A stretch of DNA of 64,000 nucleotides from Bradyrhizobium genosp. L. Lineage in GTDB: Bacteria > Pseudomonadota > Alphaproteobacteria > Rhizobiales > Xanthobacteraceae. The translations under genes and the position numbers were made by a program. Of this stretch, positions 26,518-35,386 are shown one piece after another. The DNA is taken from NCBI RefSeq assembly GCF_015624485.1, contig NZ_CP061378.1, positions 4,402,001 through 4,466,000 on the forward strand. Direction: 5' to 3'. A model generated the notes under the pieces. That model made no database searches. It was not told the origin of the DNA and was given only the letters and a program-made list of their open reading frames with translations. The number at the start of each line of letters is the position of its first letter. The stretch's first letter is position 1.

Positions 26518-27258
26518 ATGACTGAGACCGCCGCTCCCGTCCACCAGGGGGAAAAAGAACCCGATCATCATCCGTACTTCCGGCCGAAGGATGCGGCGAC
26601 GCTGATCCTGATCGACCGCTCCGGTGCGAAGCCGAAAGTGCTGGTCGGCAAACGCCACGACAAGGTGGTGTTCATGCCGGGCAAATACGTCTTCCCCGGC
26701 GGCCGCGTCGACAAGGCCGACAACCGCGTGCCCGTGGCGGCTCCGATCACCGCCGAGCTCGAGGCCAATCTGCTGAAGGGCAGCCCGAAAATCACGCCCG
26801 GCCGCGCGCGTGCGCTCGCCAATGCCGCGATCCGCGAGGCCTGCGAGGAGACCGGCCTGTGCCTTGGCCGCAAGGTCGAGAAGACGGCAAAACTCGAAGG
26901 TCCCTGGAAGCCGTTCAGCGACGCAGGACTGCTGCCCGATCCGTCCGGCCTGTTCCTGATCGCGCGCGCGATCACCCCGCCCGGCCGCGTCCGCCGTTTC
27001 GACACCCGCTTCTTCACCGCCGATGCCTCGAGCATCGCGCATCGCATCGAAGGTGTGGTGCATGCCGACGCCGAGCTGGTCGAGTTGGTGTGGGTCGAGA
27101 TCGGCTCCGAGCCGCTCGCCGATGCGCATGCCATGACCAAGAACGTGCTTGCCGAGCTCGACCGCCGCCTCGCCACCGGCCCACTCCGGCATGATGCGGC
27201 CGTGCCGTTCTTCCATTTCTACGGCGGCAAGATGCAGAAGGATGTGCTGGGGGCGTGA
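26518..27258 (+). CDS. NUDIX hydrolase
   Basis: 246 residues. The Nudix box is split over a long insertion: KYVFPGGRVDKAD, then AAIREACEETGLCLG, keeping the REx2EE metal ligands. The family hydrolyses nucleoside diphosphates linked to another group, and the longer C-terminal domain (VVHADAELVELVWVEI) is like those of NUDT19-like CoA-type hydrolases. The exact substrate is not known. Follows the DUF983 gene with a 36-base gap. Confidence 0.85.
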   Translation: MTETAAPVHQGEKEPDHHPYFRPKDAATLILIDRSGAKPKVLVGKRHDKVVFMPGKYVFPGGRVDKADNRVPVAAPITAELEANLLKGSPKITPGRARALANAAIREACEETGLCLGRKVEKTAKLEGPWKPFSDAGLLPDPSGLFLIARAITPPGRVRRFDTRFFTADASSIAHRIEGVVHADAELVELVWVEIGSEPLADAHAMTKNVLAELDRRLATGPLRHDAAVPFFHFYGGKMQKDVLGA

Positions 27259-27268
27259 TCTGTCCCCT

Positions 27269-27376
27269 CGTCATTCCGGGGCGCGACGCAGTCGCGAGCC
27301 CGGAATCCATTCCTCCACAGACAATGCGGCCCGATGGATTCCGGGCTCGCGCCAAGAGGCGCGCCCCGGAATGACG
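27269..27376. repeat. Intergenic palindromic repeat, CGTCATTCCGGG family
   Basis: CGTCATTCCGGGGCGCGACGC faces GGCGCGCCCCGGAATGACGG, with GGAATCCATT/GATGGATTCC inner arms. Located between the NUDIX and monooxygenase genes, which run in the same direction. Confidence 0.82.
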
Positions 27377-27477
27377 GCGTTGAGAAGACCCGCAAAAACA
27401 AAATAATCTTCCCGATGGCGCGCGCGGCGCCGCCTCCCTATCTCTCCGGCTAACGACCTCAACGACGGAACGGGGCA

Positions 27478-28803
27478 ATGGCGAAGCGTCAACTCAAGCT
27501 CGGCGCGTTCATGCGGCCGATCAGCATCCATACCGGCGCCTGGCGCTATCCCGGGGCCTGGCCCGACGCCAACTTCAATTTCGACCACATCAAGACGCTG
27601 ATCAGGAAGCTCGAGGCCGGCAAGTTCGACGCCTTCTTCATGGCCGACCATCTGGCCGTGCTCAACATGCCGATCAATGCGCTGAAGCGCAGCCACACCG
27701 TGACCTCGTTCGAGCCGTTCACGCTGCTCTCGGCGCTGGCGGCGGTCACCGAGCGGATCGGCCTGATCGCGACCGGCTCGACCACGTTCGACGAGCCCTA
27801 TCACGTCGCCCGCCGCTTCGCCTCGCTCGACCACATCTCCGGCGGCCGCGCCGGCTGGAATATCGTCACCACGTCCAACCCGGACGCGGCGCTGAATTTC
27901 GGCCTTGACGACCACATGGAGCACGCCGAGCGCTACAAGCGCGCCCGCGAATTCTACGACGTCGTCACCGGCCTCTGGGATTCCTTCGCCGACGATGCCT
28001 TCGTGCGCGACGTCGAGTCCGGGCTGTTCGTCGATCCCGAGAAAATGCATGTGCTCGACCACAAGGGCCAATATCTCTCGGTGCGCGGTCCGCTGAACAT
28101 CGCCCGGCCGGTGCAGGGCTGGCCGCTGATCGTACAGGCCGGCGCGTCCGACGACGGCAGGCAGCTTGCGGCCGAGACCGCGGAGGCCGTATTCACCGGC
28201 GGCGGCAGCCTCGCGGATGGGCAGAAGCTCTATGCCGACATCAAGGGCCGCATGGAGACAGTCGGGCGCGATCCCGAGCACCTGAAGATCCTGCCCGGCG
28301 CCTTCGTGGTGGTCGGCGACAGCGTCGAGGAAGCAAAGGAGAAGCGTGCGCTGCTCGACAGCCGCGTGCACTACGACAGCGCGATCGCCTCGCTGTCGGT
28401 GATCCTGGGCACCGATGCGTCGGGCTTCGATCCCGACGGACCGTTGCCGCCGATCCCCGAGACCAATGCCAGCAAGAGCGGCCGGCAGCGCCTCGTCGAC
28501 GTCGCCGCGCGCGACAAGCTCACGGTGCGCCAGCTCGCCCAGCGCGTCGGCGGCTACGGCGGGCTGGCTTTCGTCGGCACGCCCCAGACCATCGCCGACC
28601 AGATGGAGGAATGGCTGACCGGGCGCGGCAGCGACGGCTTCAACATCATGTTCCCCTATCTGCCGCAGGGGCTGTTCGACTTCGTCGACAAGGTGGTGCC
28701 GGAACTGCAGAAGCGCGGGATCTTCCGGACCGAATATGAGGGACGGACGCTGCGCGAGAATTTGGGCCTGCCGCGGCCGAAAAACCGGTTCTTCGAGGCC
28801 TAA
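27478..28803 (+). CDS. LLM-class flavin-dependent monooxygenase, NtaA/SnaA/DszA family
   Basis: 441 residues. The N-terminal LKLGAFMRPISIHTGAWRYPGA and FFMADHLAV, the mid-protein HISGGRAGWNIVTTSNPDAALNFG and the C-terminal FNIMFPYLPQGLFDFVDKVVPELQKRG (read in shorter blocks) are hallmarks of the nitrilotriacetate/dibenzothiophene-sulfone monooxygenase group. These use reduced FMN from a separate reductase. The natural substrate is not predictable; sulfur compounds and aminopolycarboxylates are known in the family. No reductase gene is adjacent. Confidence 0.88.
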   Translation: MAKRQLKLGAFMRPISIHTGAWRYPGAWPDANFNFDHIKTLIRKLEAGKFDAFFMADHLAVLNMPINALKRSHTVTSFEPFTLLSALAAVTERIGLIATGSTTFDEPYHVARRFASLDHISGGRAGWNIVTTSNPDAALNFGLDDHMEHAERYKRAREFYDVVTGLWDSFADDAFVRDVESGLFVDPEKMHVLDHKGQYLSVRGPLNIARPVQGWPLIVQAGASDDGRQLAAETAEAVFTGGGSLADGQKLYADIKGRMETVGRDPEHLKILPGAFVVVGDSVEEAKEKRALLDSRVHYDSAIASLSVILGTDASGFDPDGPLPPIPETNASKSGRQRLVDVAARDKLTVRQLAQRVGGYGGLAFVGTPQTIADQMEEWLTGRGSDGFNIMFPYLPQGLFDFVDKVVPELQKRGIFRTEYEGRTLRENLGLPRPKNRFFEA

Positions 28804-28839
28804 TCGGCAGGAATCGCGCGAGTTTCGCCCCGGAAATCC

Positions 28840-28867
28840 TTGACTTCCGGCCGTTTGTGGCTAGTTT
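28840..28867 (+). promoter_or_regulatory. Candidate sigma-70 promoter of rpmG
   Basis: TTGACT at 28840-28845, a 16-base spacer, then TAGTTT at 28862-28867, about 60 bases ahead of the rpmG start. Confidence 0.5.
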
Positions 28868-28930
28868 CCCGGCCAAACGCGGGCCGATTTGGCCGGCTCC
28901 CGAACTCCCCCGATTTTCGAGGTTTTGCAC

Positions 28931-29098
28931 ATGGCCAAAGCGGTCACCATCAAGGTCAAGCTCGTGTCGACGGCCGACACCGGTTTCTACTACGTTGCCA
29001 AGAAGAATTCGCGCACCATGACCGACAAGCTGGTCAAGAAGAAGTACGACCCGGTCGCGCGCAAGCACGTCGAGTTCAAGGAAGCCAAGATCAAGTAA
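28931..29098 (+). CDS. rpmG: 50S ribosomal protein L33
   Basis: 55 residues, [26 protein letters not shown] and [18 protein letters not shown]. This is the Cys-less form of L33, without the zinc-binding CxxC pairs found in many bacteria. It has its own promoter-like sequence upstream and an intrinsic terminator downstream, so it is a single-gene unit. Confidence 0.97.
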   Translation: MAKAVTIKVKLVSTADTGFYYVAKKNSRTMTDKLVKKKYDPVARKHVEFKEAKIK

Positions 29099-29121
29099 GA
29101 TCGGCTGCTTCCAGTGTTCGA

Positions 29122-29146
29122 ACGGGGCCCTCGCGGCCCCGTTTTT
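29122..29146 (+). terminator. Intrinsic terminator of rpmG
   Basis: A perfect 8-bp stem ACGGGGCC/GGCCCCGT around a five-base loop, followed by TTTTT, 24 bases after the rpmG stop. Confidence 0.88.
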
Positions 29147-29206
29147 GCTTTGTGGTCAGGCGTCATCCCTCATGCTTCCCGGACAGCCGCCGGGCGCAGG
29201 GCTCTC

Positions 29207-29737
29207 ATGATCGCTCCGCTGCAGGAAGGAAACGCCGGCGGTTACTCGGTCGCCTACAAGCGCGAGGACGTCTACTTTCCGGTCTACATCACGGCCGCCC
29301 TCGCCGCGATTTTCGTCACGGCCGCGTGGATCACCGGCGCGCTCTACTGGCTGGCGCTCGCGGCGGCAGCGGCCGGCTTCACCTATTACAACATTCCGTT
29401 GCTGGAAGCCGGACGCCCGACCATCGGTGCCAATCAATACGGCGTCTTCATTCAGGCCTTCGGGCTGATCCGCTGGCGCGCGGTCGAGCGCATCGATCTC
29501 GCCGAGATCGCCGAGCGCGCCATGACCGTGCACGAGCTCCAGATCGCGCTCAATGCGCCACTCGCCAGCGCGCTGGTCGCCGACTGGCGCAAGCGACCGG
29601 CCTATCGCGCGCTGATGCGCCTGCCCTGGCGCATGGACCATCGCGGCGTGGTGCGGATCAGATTGGACCCGTTCGACCACGCGCCCGACGAGATCCATCG
29701 GACTTTTCTCAGAATGTGGCGCTACTACCGAAGCTAG
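29207..29737 (+). CDS. Membrane protein with a PH-like cytoplasmic domain
   Basis: 176 residues from MIAPLQEGN. Residues ~25-65 form two closely spaced helices (PVYITAALAAIFVTAAW, YWLALAAAAAGFTYYNIP). The rest is beta-rich and soluble: ANQYGVFIQAFGLIRWRAVERIDLAEI, then VVRIRLDPF, the shape of bacterial PH-domain membrane proteins. The longer upstream reading runs into the rpmG terminator and is rejected. Function unknown. Its stop overlaps that of a convergent small gene. Confidence 0.7.
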   Translation: MIAPLQEGNAGGYSVAYKREDVYFPVYITAALAAIFVTAAWITGALYWLALAAAAAGFTYYNIPLLEAGRPTIGANQYGVFIQAFGLIRWRAVERIDLAEIAERAMTVHELQIALNAPLASALVADWRKRPAYRALMRLPWRMDHRGVVRIRLDPFDHAPDEIHRTFLRMWRYYRS

Positions 29738-29979
29738 CTACCGCCCACCGGCCGAGCCCGCCATGTCCCGCCGGCGCGATGCGAGCGCTCGGACGATGCA
29801 GGCATCACATCCGCCCGCCGGGTGTCGGCGACCTCCCGACCTGCGCCTTTGCCGCCGCCGAACGCTTCATCGCGCAGACCGGCATCGGCAATCTGCGCCT
29901 CGGGATGACGCGTGATGGTCATGAAGCAAACGAAACTAAAGAACAGCGACCACGCTGTGTTCCAATAGAACCAGTTCAT
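29734..29979 (-). CDS. Small N-terminally anchored hypothetical protein, 81 aa
   Basis: Opens MNWFYWNTAWSLFFSFVCFMTITRHPE: an aromatic-rich membrane helix, then a polar, Arg/Gly-rich tail with no clear fold. AGGTGA lies at good spacing before the ATG. The frame begins 81 bases after the ammonium transporter stop on the same strand and may be its cotranscribed tail gene. The C-terminal half overlaps codon-poor sequence, so only the first ~35 residues are persuasive. The 323-base gap between the PH-like gene and amt holds nothing else. Confidence 0.4.
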   Translation of the reverse strand: MNWFYWNTAWSLFFSFVCFMTITRHPEAQIADAGLRDEAFGGGKGAGREVADTRRADVMPASSERSHRAGGTWRARPVGGS

Positions 29980-30060
29980 GGGATCACCTCGAACAGCCTT
30001 TGCTCCGCAGGGCTGGCGGCGACCGCCGGCCCTGCGCAATGCCGCCCCAGTCCTACCGCC

Positions 30061-31455
30061 CTATTGCACGACCTCGCCGTGCAGCGCGAGGTCGAGCCCC
30101 TCGCGCTCGATCTCCTGTGTCACGCGAAGACCGACGAAGAGATTGATCACGAACAGGATGATCAGGCTCACCACTGCATCGTAAATGAAGACGGTGGCGA
30201 CACCGATGCACTGGTTGATGAACTGGCCGGGATTTCCCTCCAGCGCGCCCGCCGTTCCGCCGTACTGCTCGACCGCGAACACGCCGGTGAGCAGCGCGCC
30301 GACGATGCCGCCGAGGGCATGGACGCCGAAGCAGTCCAGCGCGTCATCGTAGCTGAACATGCGCTTCAGGCCGGTGCATCCCCAGTAGCAGGCAATGCCA
30401 GCGGCGATGCCGATGGCGAAGGCGCCGACCGGCCCCACGAATCCGGAAGCCGGCGTGATCGCCACGAGGCCGGCAACGGCGCCCGAGCAGATGCCGACCA
30501 CCGTCGGCTTGCCCTTGAGTGCCCATTCCACCAGCATCCAGGTAAAGCCGGCGACGGCCGTGGCGATCTGCGTCACCAGCATGGCCATGCCCGCCTGCAT
30601 CCCCGCCGTGACCGCGGAGCCGGCGTTGAAGCCGAACCAGCCGACCCAGAGCAGCGAGGCGCCGATGAAGGTCAGCACCATGTTGTGCGCCGGCCCGGTC
30701 TCGACGCGCTTGCCGAGCATGATGGCGCACATCAGACCGGCGACGCCGGCATTGATATGCACGACGGTGCCGCCCGCGAAATCGAGAACCTTGACATACG
30801 CGGCGTCGTTGCCGGCCGAGAAGATGCCGTCAGGCCCCCACACCCAGTGCGCGATCGGCGCATAGACGAGGATCGCCCACAGGCCGATGAACCACAGCAT
30901 CGCCGAGAACTTCATGCGCTCGGCGAACGCACCGGCAATCAGCGCCGGCGTGATGATGGCGAACGTCATCTGGAAGCAGATGTAGACGGACTCGGGGATC
31001 GTCGCGGCAAGCGGATTGGGATTGCCGATCCCGCCCTTGCCGATGTCGCTCAGGATGTCCTTGAGGAACATGCGGTCGAGGCCGCCGATGAACGGCGTGC
31101 CGGCACGGAATGCCAGGCTGTAGGTCACCACGGCGAACAGGATCGTGACCAGGCAGGTCACGGCAAAGCTCGTCATCACGGTGTCGCCGACATTCTTCTT
31201 GCGCACCATGCCGCCGTAGAACAGGCCGAGGCCCGGAACCGTCATCATCAAGACCAGCGCGACGGATGTGAGCATCCACGCGGTGTCGCCGGAATTGGGG
31301 GTGCACTTCTCGAGGATCTTGCCGCCGCAGGCCGGCGGCGCCGCCGCGTCCTCGGCCAGCGCAAGGTCGCTGAACACCAGGTAGAGAACCGCTATTCCCA
31401 ACAGAGCAATTGCCAGTCGCACGAGCCTTTGGCGCGTGTATGTCATTGACTGCAT
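30061..31455 (-). CDS. amtB: Ammonium transporter
   Basis: 464 residues, with the ATG at 31455 placed six bases after GGGAGG. An N-terminal signal-like segment (LAIALLGIAVLYLVFSDLALAED) precedes a lumen loop and eleven membrane helices: DTAWMLTSVALVLMMTVPGLGLFYGG, FAGGTVVHINAGVAGL (first pore His), GWFGFNAGSA and DCFGVHALGGIVGALLTGV (second pore His). It conducts ammonium through the inner membrane. No glnK lies next to it, unlike most amtB genes, so PII control would come from elsewhere. The 477 bases upstream hold no gene; a GGAAACC/GGTTTCC hairpin (31712-31734) is the only structure noted. Confidence 0.94.
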   Translation of the reverse strand: MQSMTYTRQRLVRLAIALLGIAVLYLVFSDLALAEDAAAPPACGGKILEKCTPNSGDTAWMLTSVALVLMMTVPGLGLFYGGMVRKKNVGDTVMTSFAVTCLVTILFAVVTYSLAFRAGTPFIGGLDRMFLKDILSDIGKGGIGNPNPLAATIPESVYICFQMTFAIITPALIAGAFAERMKFSAMLWFIGLWAILVYAPIAHWVWGPDGIFSAGNDAAYVKVLDFAGGTVVHINAGVAGLMCAIMLGKRVETGPAHNMVLTFIGASLLWVGWFGFNAGSAVTAGMQAGMAMLVTQIATAVAGFTWMLVEWALKGKPTVVGICSGAVAGLVAITPASGFVGPVGAFAIGIAAGIACYWGCTGLKRMFSYDDALDCFGVHALGGIVGALLTGVFAVEQYGGTAGALEGNPGQFINQCIGVATVFIYDAVVSLIILFVINLFVGLRVTQEIEREGLDLALHGEVVQ

Positions 31456-31711
31456 CATCGTCCTCCCGTCGCAAGAAATCTCCGTGTTGGAATCGTGCTG
31501 GATCCATCCGCGCGCCAACGCGCGCCGCCGGCGAAGCGCCAACGCCATTGCGTGCCGGTCTGGAATTTCGGGTGATGTGCCGTGCTGCCTGATGTCAGAC
31601 GCAACAAGCACGGGCTCGTCGGCGCCACGCGACCGTCGGGCTGGGGCGGCTGAAGATTGGCGGCGACCAGCCTCATGATTGGCCAGCCCTTCCAATGGGG
31701 TTCCCCACATC

Positions 31712-31734
31712 GGAAACCTCAGCAACGGGTTTCC
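31712..31734. terminator. Hairpin after the MFS gene, upstream of amtB
   Basis: GGAAACC and GGTTTCC arms around a nine-base loop, within the 477-base gap between the MFS transporter end and the amtB start. No T-run on the minus strand, so termination is only a possibility. Confidence 0.3.
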
Positions 31735-31932
31735 AACTCTATTTCTTGGCCAAATCGATACAAGATTCGTGCCGCCGGCGACGGCAGCACAAGCCATTGG
31801 ACATATTCGCGTTTCAATCCGAAACGGAGCAATGCCGCGATCCACTGCCGGTTCTTGCAGCAGAAACTGATCGGAAAATGGGCATCACCCGGCGACTGCC
31901 GGTTTGCTTTGCAGCCTCGATGCGGCTTGGCG

Positions 31933-33165
31933 CTACGCGGCCTTGAGCAGCGGCGGTTGCGACGGCCGGATCAGCGCGAACGCGACCTGGATGATGCCGC
32001 CGGCAAGGCCGAGCGCAACGCCGATCCGCCAGGCCATGGTGTAGGAGCCGAGCTGATCGTAGATCAGCCCGCCGCCATAGGCGCCGAGGAAGCTGCCGAG
32101 CTGGTGGCTCATGAAGGCAAGGCCCTGGATCATCGCCTGCCAGCGCAGCCCGAACATCTCGGCGACCGCGCCCGCAACCAAGGGACCTACGCCCATCCAG
32201 AGGAAGCCCATGATGGCGCCGAACAAGAGCGTCGAGGCCGGCGTCGCCGGCAGCATGAAGTACCAGGCCAGTGCCAGCGAGCGGAAGATGTAGATCGCAC
32301 CGAGCAGCGCGAGCTTGTTCCAGCGCTGGCCGGCCCAGCCGAAGAACAGCGAGCCCAGCACGTTGAAGCCGCCGATCATGCCGAGCGTCTGGGCGCTCAG
32401 CATCGGATCGAGGCCGCAGATCGCCAGATACGACGGCAGATGCGTGGTGAGGAACACGAGCTGCATGCCGCAGACCATGTAGGCGCAGGTCATCACCACG
32501 AAGGACGCATTGCCGAACGCGGTCTTCGCCGCCGTCATGGCCGTGGCGTTGCCGATGTCGTCGCCCGCGGGCTTCGGCAGCGGAATCTTGTCGACGCGCC
32601 CGGCAAACAACGCGGCCGGGATCATGAAGACCGACAGGATTACAAAGCCGGCCAGCCCGACGCGCCAGCCGAATCCTTCATTGAGCATCTGACCGAGCGG
32701 CGCCGACAGCAGCGCACCAAGCGAGCCCGCGGCGGAGACGATGCCGAGCACGGTCGAGCGGACCGTCTCCGGCACCGCGCGCGCCGCAACCGACATCGCG
32801 ATCGCATTGGCGGTGCAGGCGAGCGAGAAGCCGATCAACACACCGGCGCCGAGCATGAGCCTGATGAGCCCGTGCGCGGTCGTCATCAGCACGAGGCCGG
32901 CGATATAGGCCAACGCCCCCAGCACCATGATCGGACGGAAGCCGTAACGCACCGTCATTGCGCCGGCCATAGGCTGCAGAAAGCCCCAGGCGAGGTTTTG
33001 CACCGCGAGTGCCAGCGTGAAATGGGACACCGAGATTCCGATGTCGTGCGTCAGCGGCTGCAGGAAGATGCCGAGGCTCTGCCGCAGACCCATGCTCAGC
33101 GTGAGCATGACCGAGGCGCCGATCAGGATCGGAAGCGTGGGACGCAGGATCTGCAACAGGCGCAT
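31933..33165 (-). CDS. Major facilitator superfamily transporter
   Basis: 410 residues, twelve helices. Motifs: SMGLRQSLGIFLQPL, the loop 2-3 segment MTVRYGFRPIMVLGAL, PLGQMLNEGFGWR and GWAGQRWNKLALLGAIYI. It resembles the OFA/monocarboxylate-type exporters of proteobacteria; the solute is unknown. The start follows GGGAGAA at nine bases. Divergent from a TetR gene with a perfect palindrome between them, so it is the likely repressed target. Confidence 0.88.
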   Translation of the reverse strand: MRLLQILRPTLPILIGASVMLTLSMGLRQSLGIFLQPLTHDIGISVSHFTLALAVQNLAWGFLQPMAGAMTVRYGFRPIMVLGALAYIAGLVLMTTAHGLIRLMLGAGVLIGFSLACTANAIAMSVAARAVPETVRSTVLGIVSAAGSLGALLSAPLGQMLNEGFGWRVGLAGFVILSVFMIPAALFAGRVDKIPLPKPAGDDIGNATAMTAAKTAFGNASFVVMTCAYMVCGMQLVFLTTHLPSYLAICGLDPMLSAQTLGMIGGFNVLGSLFFGWAGQRWNKLALLGAIYIFRSLALAWYFMLPATPASTLLFGAIMGFLWMGVGPLVAGAVAEMFGLRWQAMIQGLAFMSHQLGSFLGAYGGGLIYDQLGSYTMAWRIGVALGLAGGIIQVAFALIRPSQPPLLKAA

Positions 33166-33229
33166 TGTTTTTGTTCTCCCGTCCGGGCACGGCACGATAG
33201 CCGCAGGCTGCGATTCCCGCTTGTTTTGG

Positions 33230-33247
33230 TTACACAGACCTGTGTAA
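33230..33247. promoter_or_regulatory. TetR operator, perfect palindrome
   Basis: TTACACA and TGTGTAA arms around GACC, in the divergent gap between the MFS and TetR genes, 52 bases before the TetR ATG. Seven-base perfect arms at this place are what a TetR dimer would bind. Confidence 0.65.
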
Positions 33248-33298
33248 TTAGTCTATACAGAGGCTCTGCTGTCAAGCGACAAGGATCACGGCCGGCGC

Positions 33299-33901
33299 AT
33301 GGCTTCCCCGCCTCCCAAACAGACCATGAAAGAGCGGATCCTCGAGACCGCCGACAAACTGTTCTACCTGCAGGGCATTCGCGCCATCGGCGTCGACACC
33401 ATCGCGGCCGAAATCGGCATCAGCAAGCGCACGCTCTACAACCACTTCCCGTCGAAGGATGCGCTGATCGCAGCCTATCTGCAGCGCCGCTTCGTGCAGC
33501 CCCGCCCCTCCGACAAGCCACCGGCCGAACAGATCCTTGCGACCTTCGATGCGCTGGAGCGGCGCTTTGCGGCGGAGGACTTTCGCGGCTGCCCGTTCGT
33601 CAACGCCGTAGCCGAGCTCGGACCGGAGGACGAGGACCGCAGCGTGAGAGACATCGCAATCGCCTTCAAGGAAAGCCGCCGCGTCTGGTTTTGCGATCTC
33701 TTGCGCCAGCTTGGCGTCACCGACCCGGAGGGACTAGCGACCCAGCTCGTGCTGCTGGTCGACGGCTCGATCGCGCAGGACCTGGTGCGCGACGACCCGA
33801 CGATGGCGCGCGCGGCCAGGGAGGCCGCCCGGGTGCTGCTGGCCAATGCCGGCGTGAAGGTCGGCAAATCCGCTTCCACTGGCAAGAAGCCCACAAGCTG
33901 A
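33299..33901 (+). CDS. TetR-family transcriptional regulator
   Basis: 200 residues. The N-terminal helix-turn-helix domain reads KERILETADKLFYLQGIRAIGVDTIAAEIGISKRTLYNHFPSKDALIAAYL (residues ~10-60). The ligand domain contains FRGCPFVNAVAELG, a Cys-bearing segment shared by the TetR subgroup that regulates adjacent efflux or reductase genes. Presumed repressor of the divergent MFS gene and of itself. Confidence 0.92.
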   Translation: MASPPPKQTMKERILETADKLFYLQGIRAIGVDTIAAEIGISKRTLYNHFPSKDALIAAYLQRRFVQPRPSDKPPAEQILATFDALERRFAAEDFRGCPFVNAVAELGPEDEDRSVRDIAIAFKESRRVWFCDLLRQLGVTDPEGLATQLVLLVDGSIAQDLVRDDPTMARAAREAARVLLANAGVKVGKSASTGKKPTS

Positions 33902-34034
33902 ATACGGTTGCGCCTTCCCGTCGCGTTTGGTTGTTAGCGTTGACGGCGCATGACGGCATCCGCAACTGGATATTCCGTCAGGCGACATTGCCGATGCTCG
34001 CGCAACCAGCGCCCGGCACAACAGGGGAGCGACC

Positions 34035-35243
34035 ATGGAAGACCTGAAGGTGACCGCCACCGGCTACGATTTCGCGCCGGCGCGCGCGGCCATGCAGCGC
34101 TACGTCGACGACAATCTGTTGTCCGGCATCTCCTGGACGGTGCTGGTGGGACGCGACATCGCCGAGGTCGGCTGCGTCGGCTGCGCCGACAAGGAAGCGC
34201 AAACGCCGCTGCGCACCGACCACATCTTCCGCGTCTTCTCCAACACCAAGCTGATCACCTCCTGCGCCGCGCTCTTGCTGTTCGAGGAAGGCCGCTTCAA
34301 GCTCGACGATCCCATCGAGACCTACATCCCGCAGCTCGGCAATCGCAAGGTGCTACGGCCGGGCGCGACGTCGATCGACGACACCGAGCCGGCGCAGCGA
34401 TCGATCACCGTTCGCCATCTGCTGAGCCACAGCGCGGGTCTGAGCTACGGCCTGTTCGATCCGGGCACGCCGATCTTCAAGGCCTATGGCGAGCGCAAGA
34501 TCCTCAATCCGATGACGCCGCTGTCCGACATGATCGACGGTCTGGCGGACCTGCCGCTGGTGTTCCATCCCGGCACGTCGTTCGAATATTCGGTCGCGAT
34601 CGACGTGGTCGCCCGCCTGGTCGAGGTGATCAGCGGCCAGCCGTTCGACAGATTCATCAAGGCGCGGATCCTCGATCCGCTCGGCATGGTCGACACCGGC
34701 TTCTATGTGCCGGAGAAGGATCAGAGCCGTCTCGTCGCCTATTACGCCGGCGCTGATTTGATGGAGCCGATGAAGCCGGGACTGACCCGCACCGACAATT
34801 CGCCCTACCCCGGCGCCTATCTGCGCCCGGTGCCGCGCTTCAATGGCGGCGGCGGTCTCGTCTCCACCATGCCCGACATGGTCGCGCTGATCCGCAGCCT
34901 GCTGCCGGGCGGGCCGACGCTGCTCAAGCAGGAGACCATCGCGCAGGCGATGACCAACCAACTCGCGCCGGGCAAATGGCTTCGCTTTGCGATGATGGGC
35001 GAGCAGCCCGGCAAGGGCTACGGTCTCACCGGCGGATTGATCCTCGATCCCACCGCGCCGATCGATCACCCCGACGCCGCGGGCGAGCTCTACTGGGGCG
35101 GCGTCGCCGGCACGCAATGGTGGATTTCGCCGAAGACCGGCACAGCCGGCGTGATGATGGCGCAGCGACAGATGGCGTTCATCCACCCGTTCGTGTTCGA
35201 GTTCAAGCGGATGGCGTATGAGGCGGTGAAGCTCGGAAGGTAG
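34035..35243 (+). CDS. Beta-lactamase-family serine hydrolase (class C/EstB type)
   Basis: 402 residues without a signal peptide, so it is probably a cytosolic esterase rather than a resistance enzyme. SNTK at residues 69-72 is the SxxK catalytic motif (FRVFSNTKLIT). FEYSVAIDVVARLVE holds the Tyr of the second motif, with Val in place of the usual Asn. WGGVAGTQWWISPKTG near the end stands for the third. VRHLLSHSAGLSYG is the standard early signature of this superfamily. Substrate unknown. Confidence 0.88.
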   Translation: MEDLKVTATGYDFAPARAAMQRYVDDNLLSGISWTVLVGRDIAEVGCVGCADKEAQTPLRTDHIFRVFSNTKLITSCAALLLFEEGRFKLDDPIETYIPQLGNRKVLRPGATSIDDTEPAQRSITVRHLLSHSAGLSYGLFDPGTPIFKAYGERKILNPMTPLSDMIDGLADLPLVFHPGTSFEYSVAIDVVARLVEVISGQPFDRFIKARILDPLGMVDTGFYVPEKDQSRLVAYYAGADLMEPMKPGLTRTDNSPYPGAYLRPVPRFNGGGGLVSTMPDMVALIRSLLPGGPTLLKQETIAQAMTNQLAPGKWLRFAMMGEQPGKGYGLTGGLILDPTAPIDHPDAAGELYWGGVAGTQWWISPKTGTAGVMMAQRQMAFIHPFVFEFKRMAYEAVKLGR

Positions 35244-35250
35244 CCACCGC

Positions 35251-35375
35251 TGTCGTCACCCGCGTTCTCAGGTGTCATACCCCGCGCATGCGGGGTATCC
35301 AGTACGCCGAGGCCTCTCGTTGAAACACCACGGCCTCTGGAATACTGGGTCACCCGCCTTCGCGGGTGACGACAA
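35251..35375. repeat. Intergenic palindromic repeat, TGTCGTCACCCGCG family
   Basis: TGTCGTCACCCGCG faces CGCGGGTGACGACA, with inner CCAGTA-type arms (GGTATCCAGTACGCC / GAATACTGGGT) and a central CCCCGCGCATGCGGGG stem. Related to the copy at 48865. It lies between the convergent hydrolase and pleD genes. Confidence 0.78.
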
Positions 35376-35386
35376 GAGCGACGATC

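Noticed and set aside
28804..29150. tRNA gene near rpmG
   Set aside because: No cloverleaf was found; the hairpin after rpmG is an intrinsic terminator.
31456..31932. Sigma-54 promoter for amtB
   Set aside because: I looked for the GG/GC core at proper spacing on the minus strand and found no convincing match.
31657..34047. 796-residue plus-strand frame across the MFS and TetR genes
   Set aside because: Antisense to the MFS gene and out of frame in tetR; charged, low-complexity translation.
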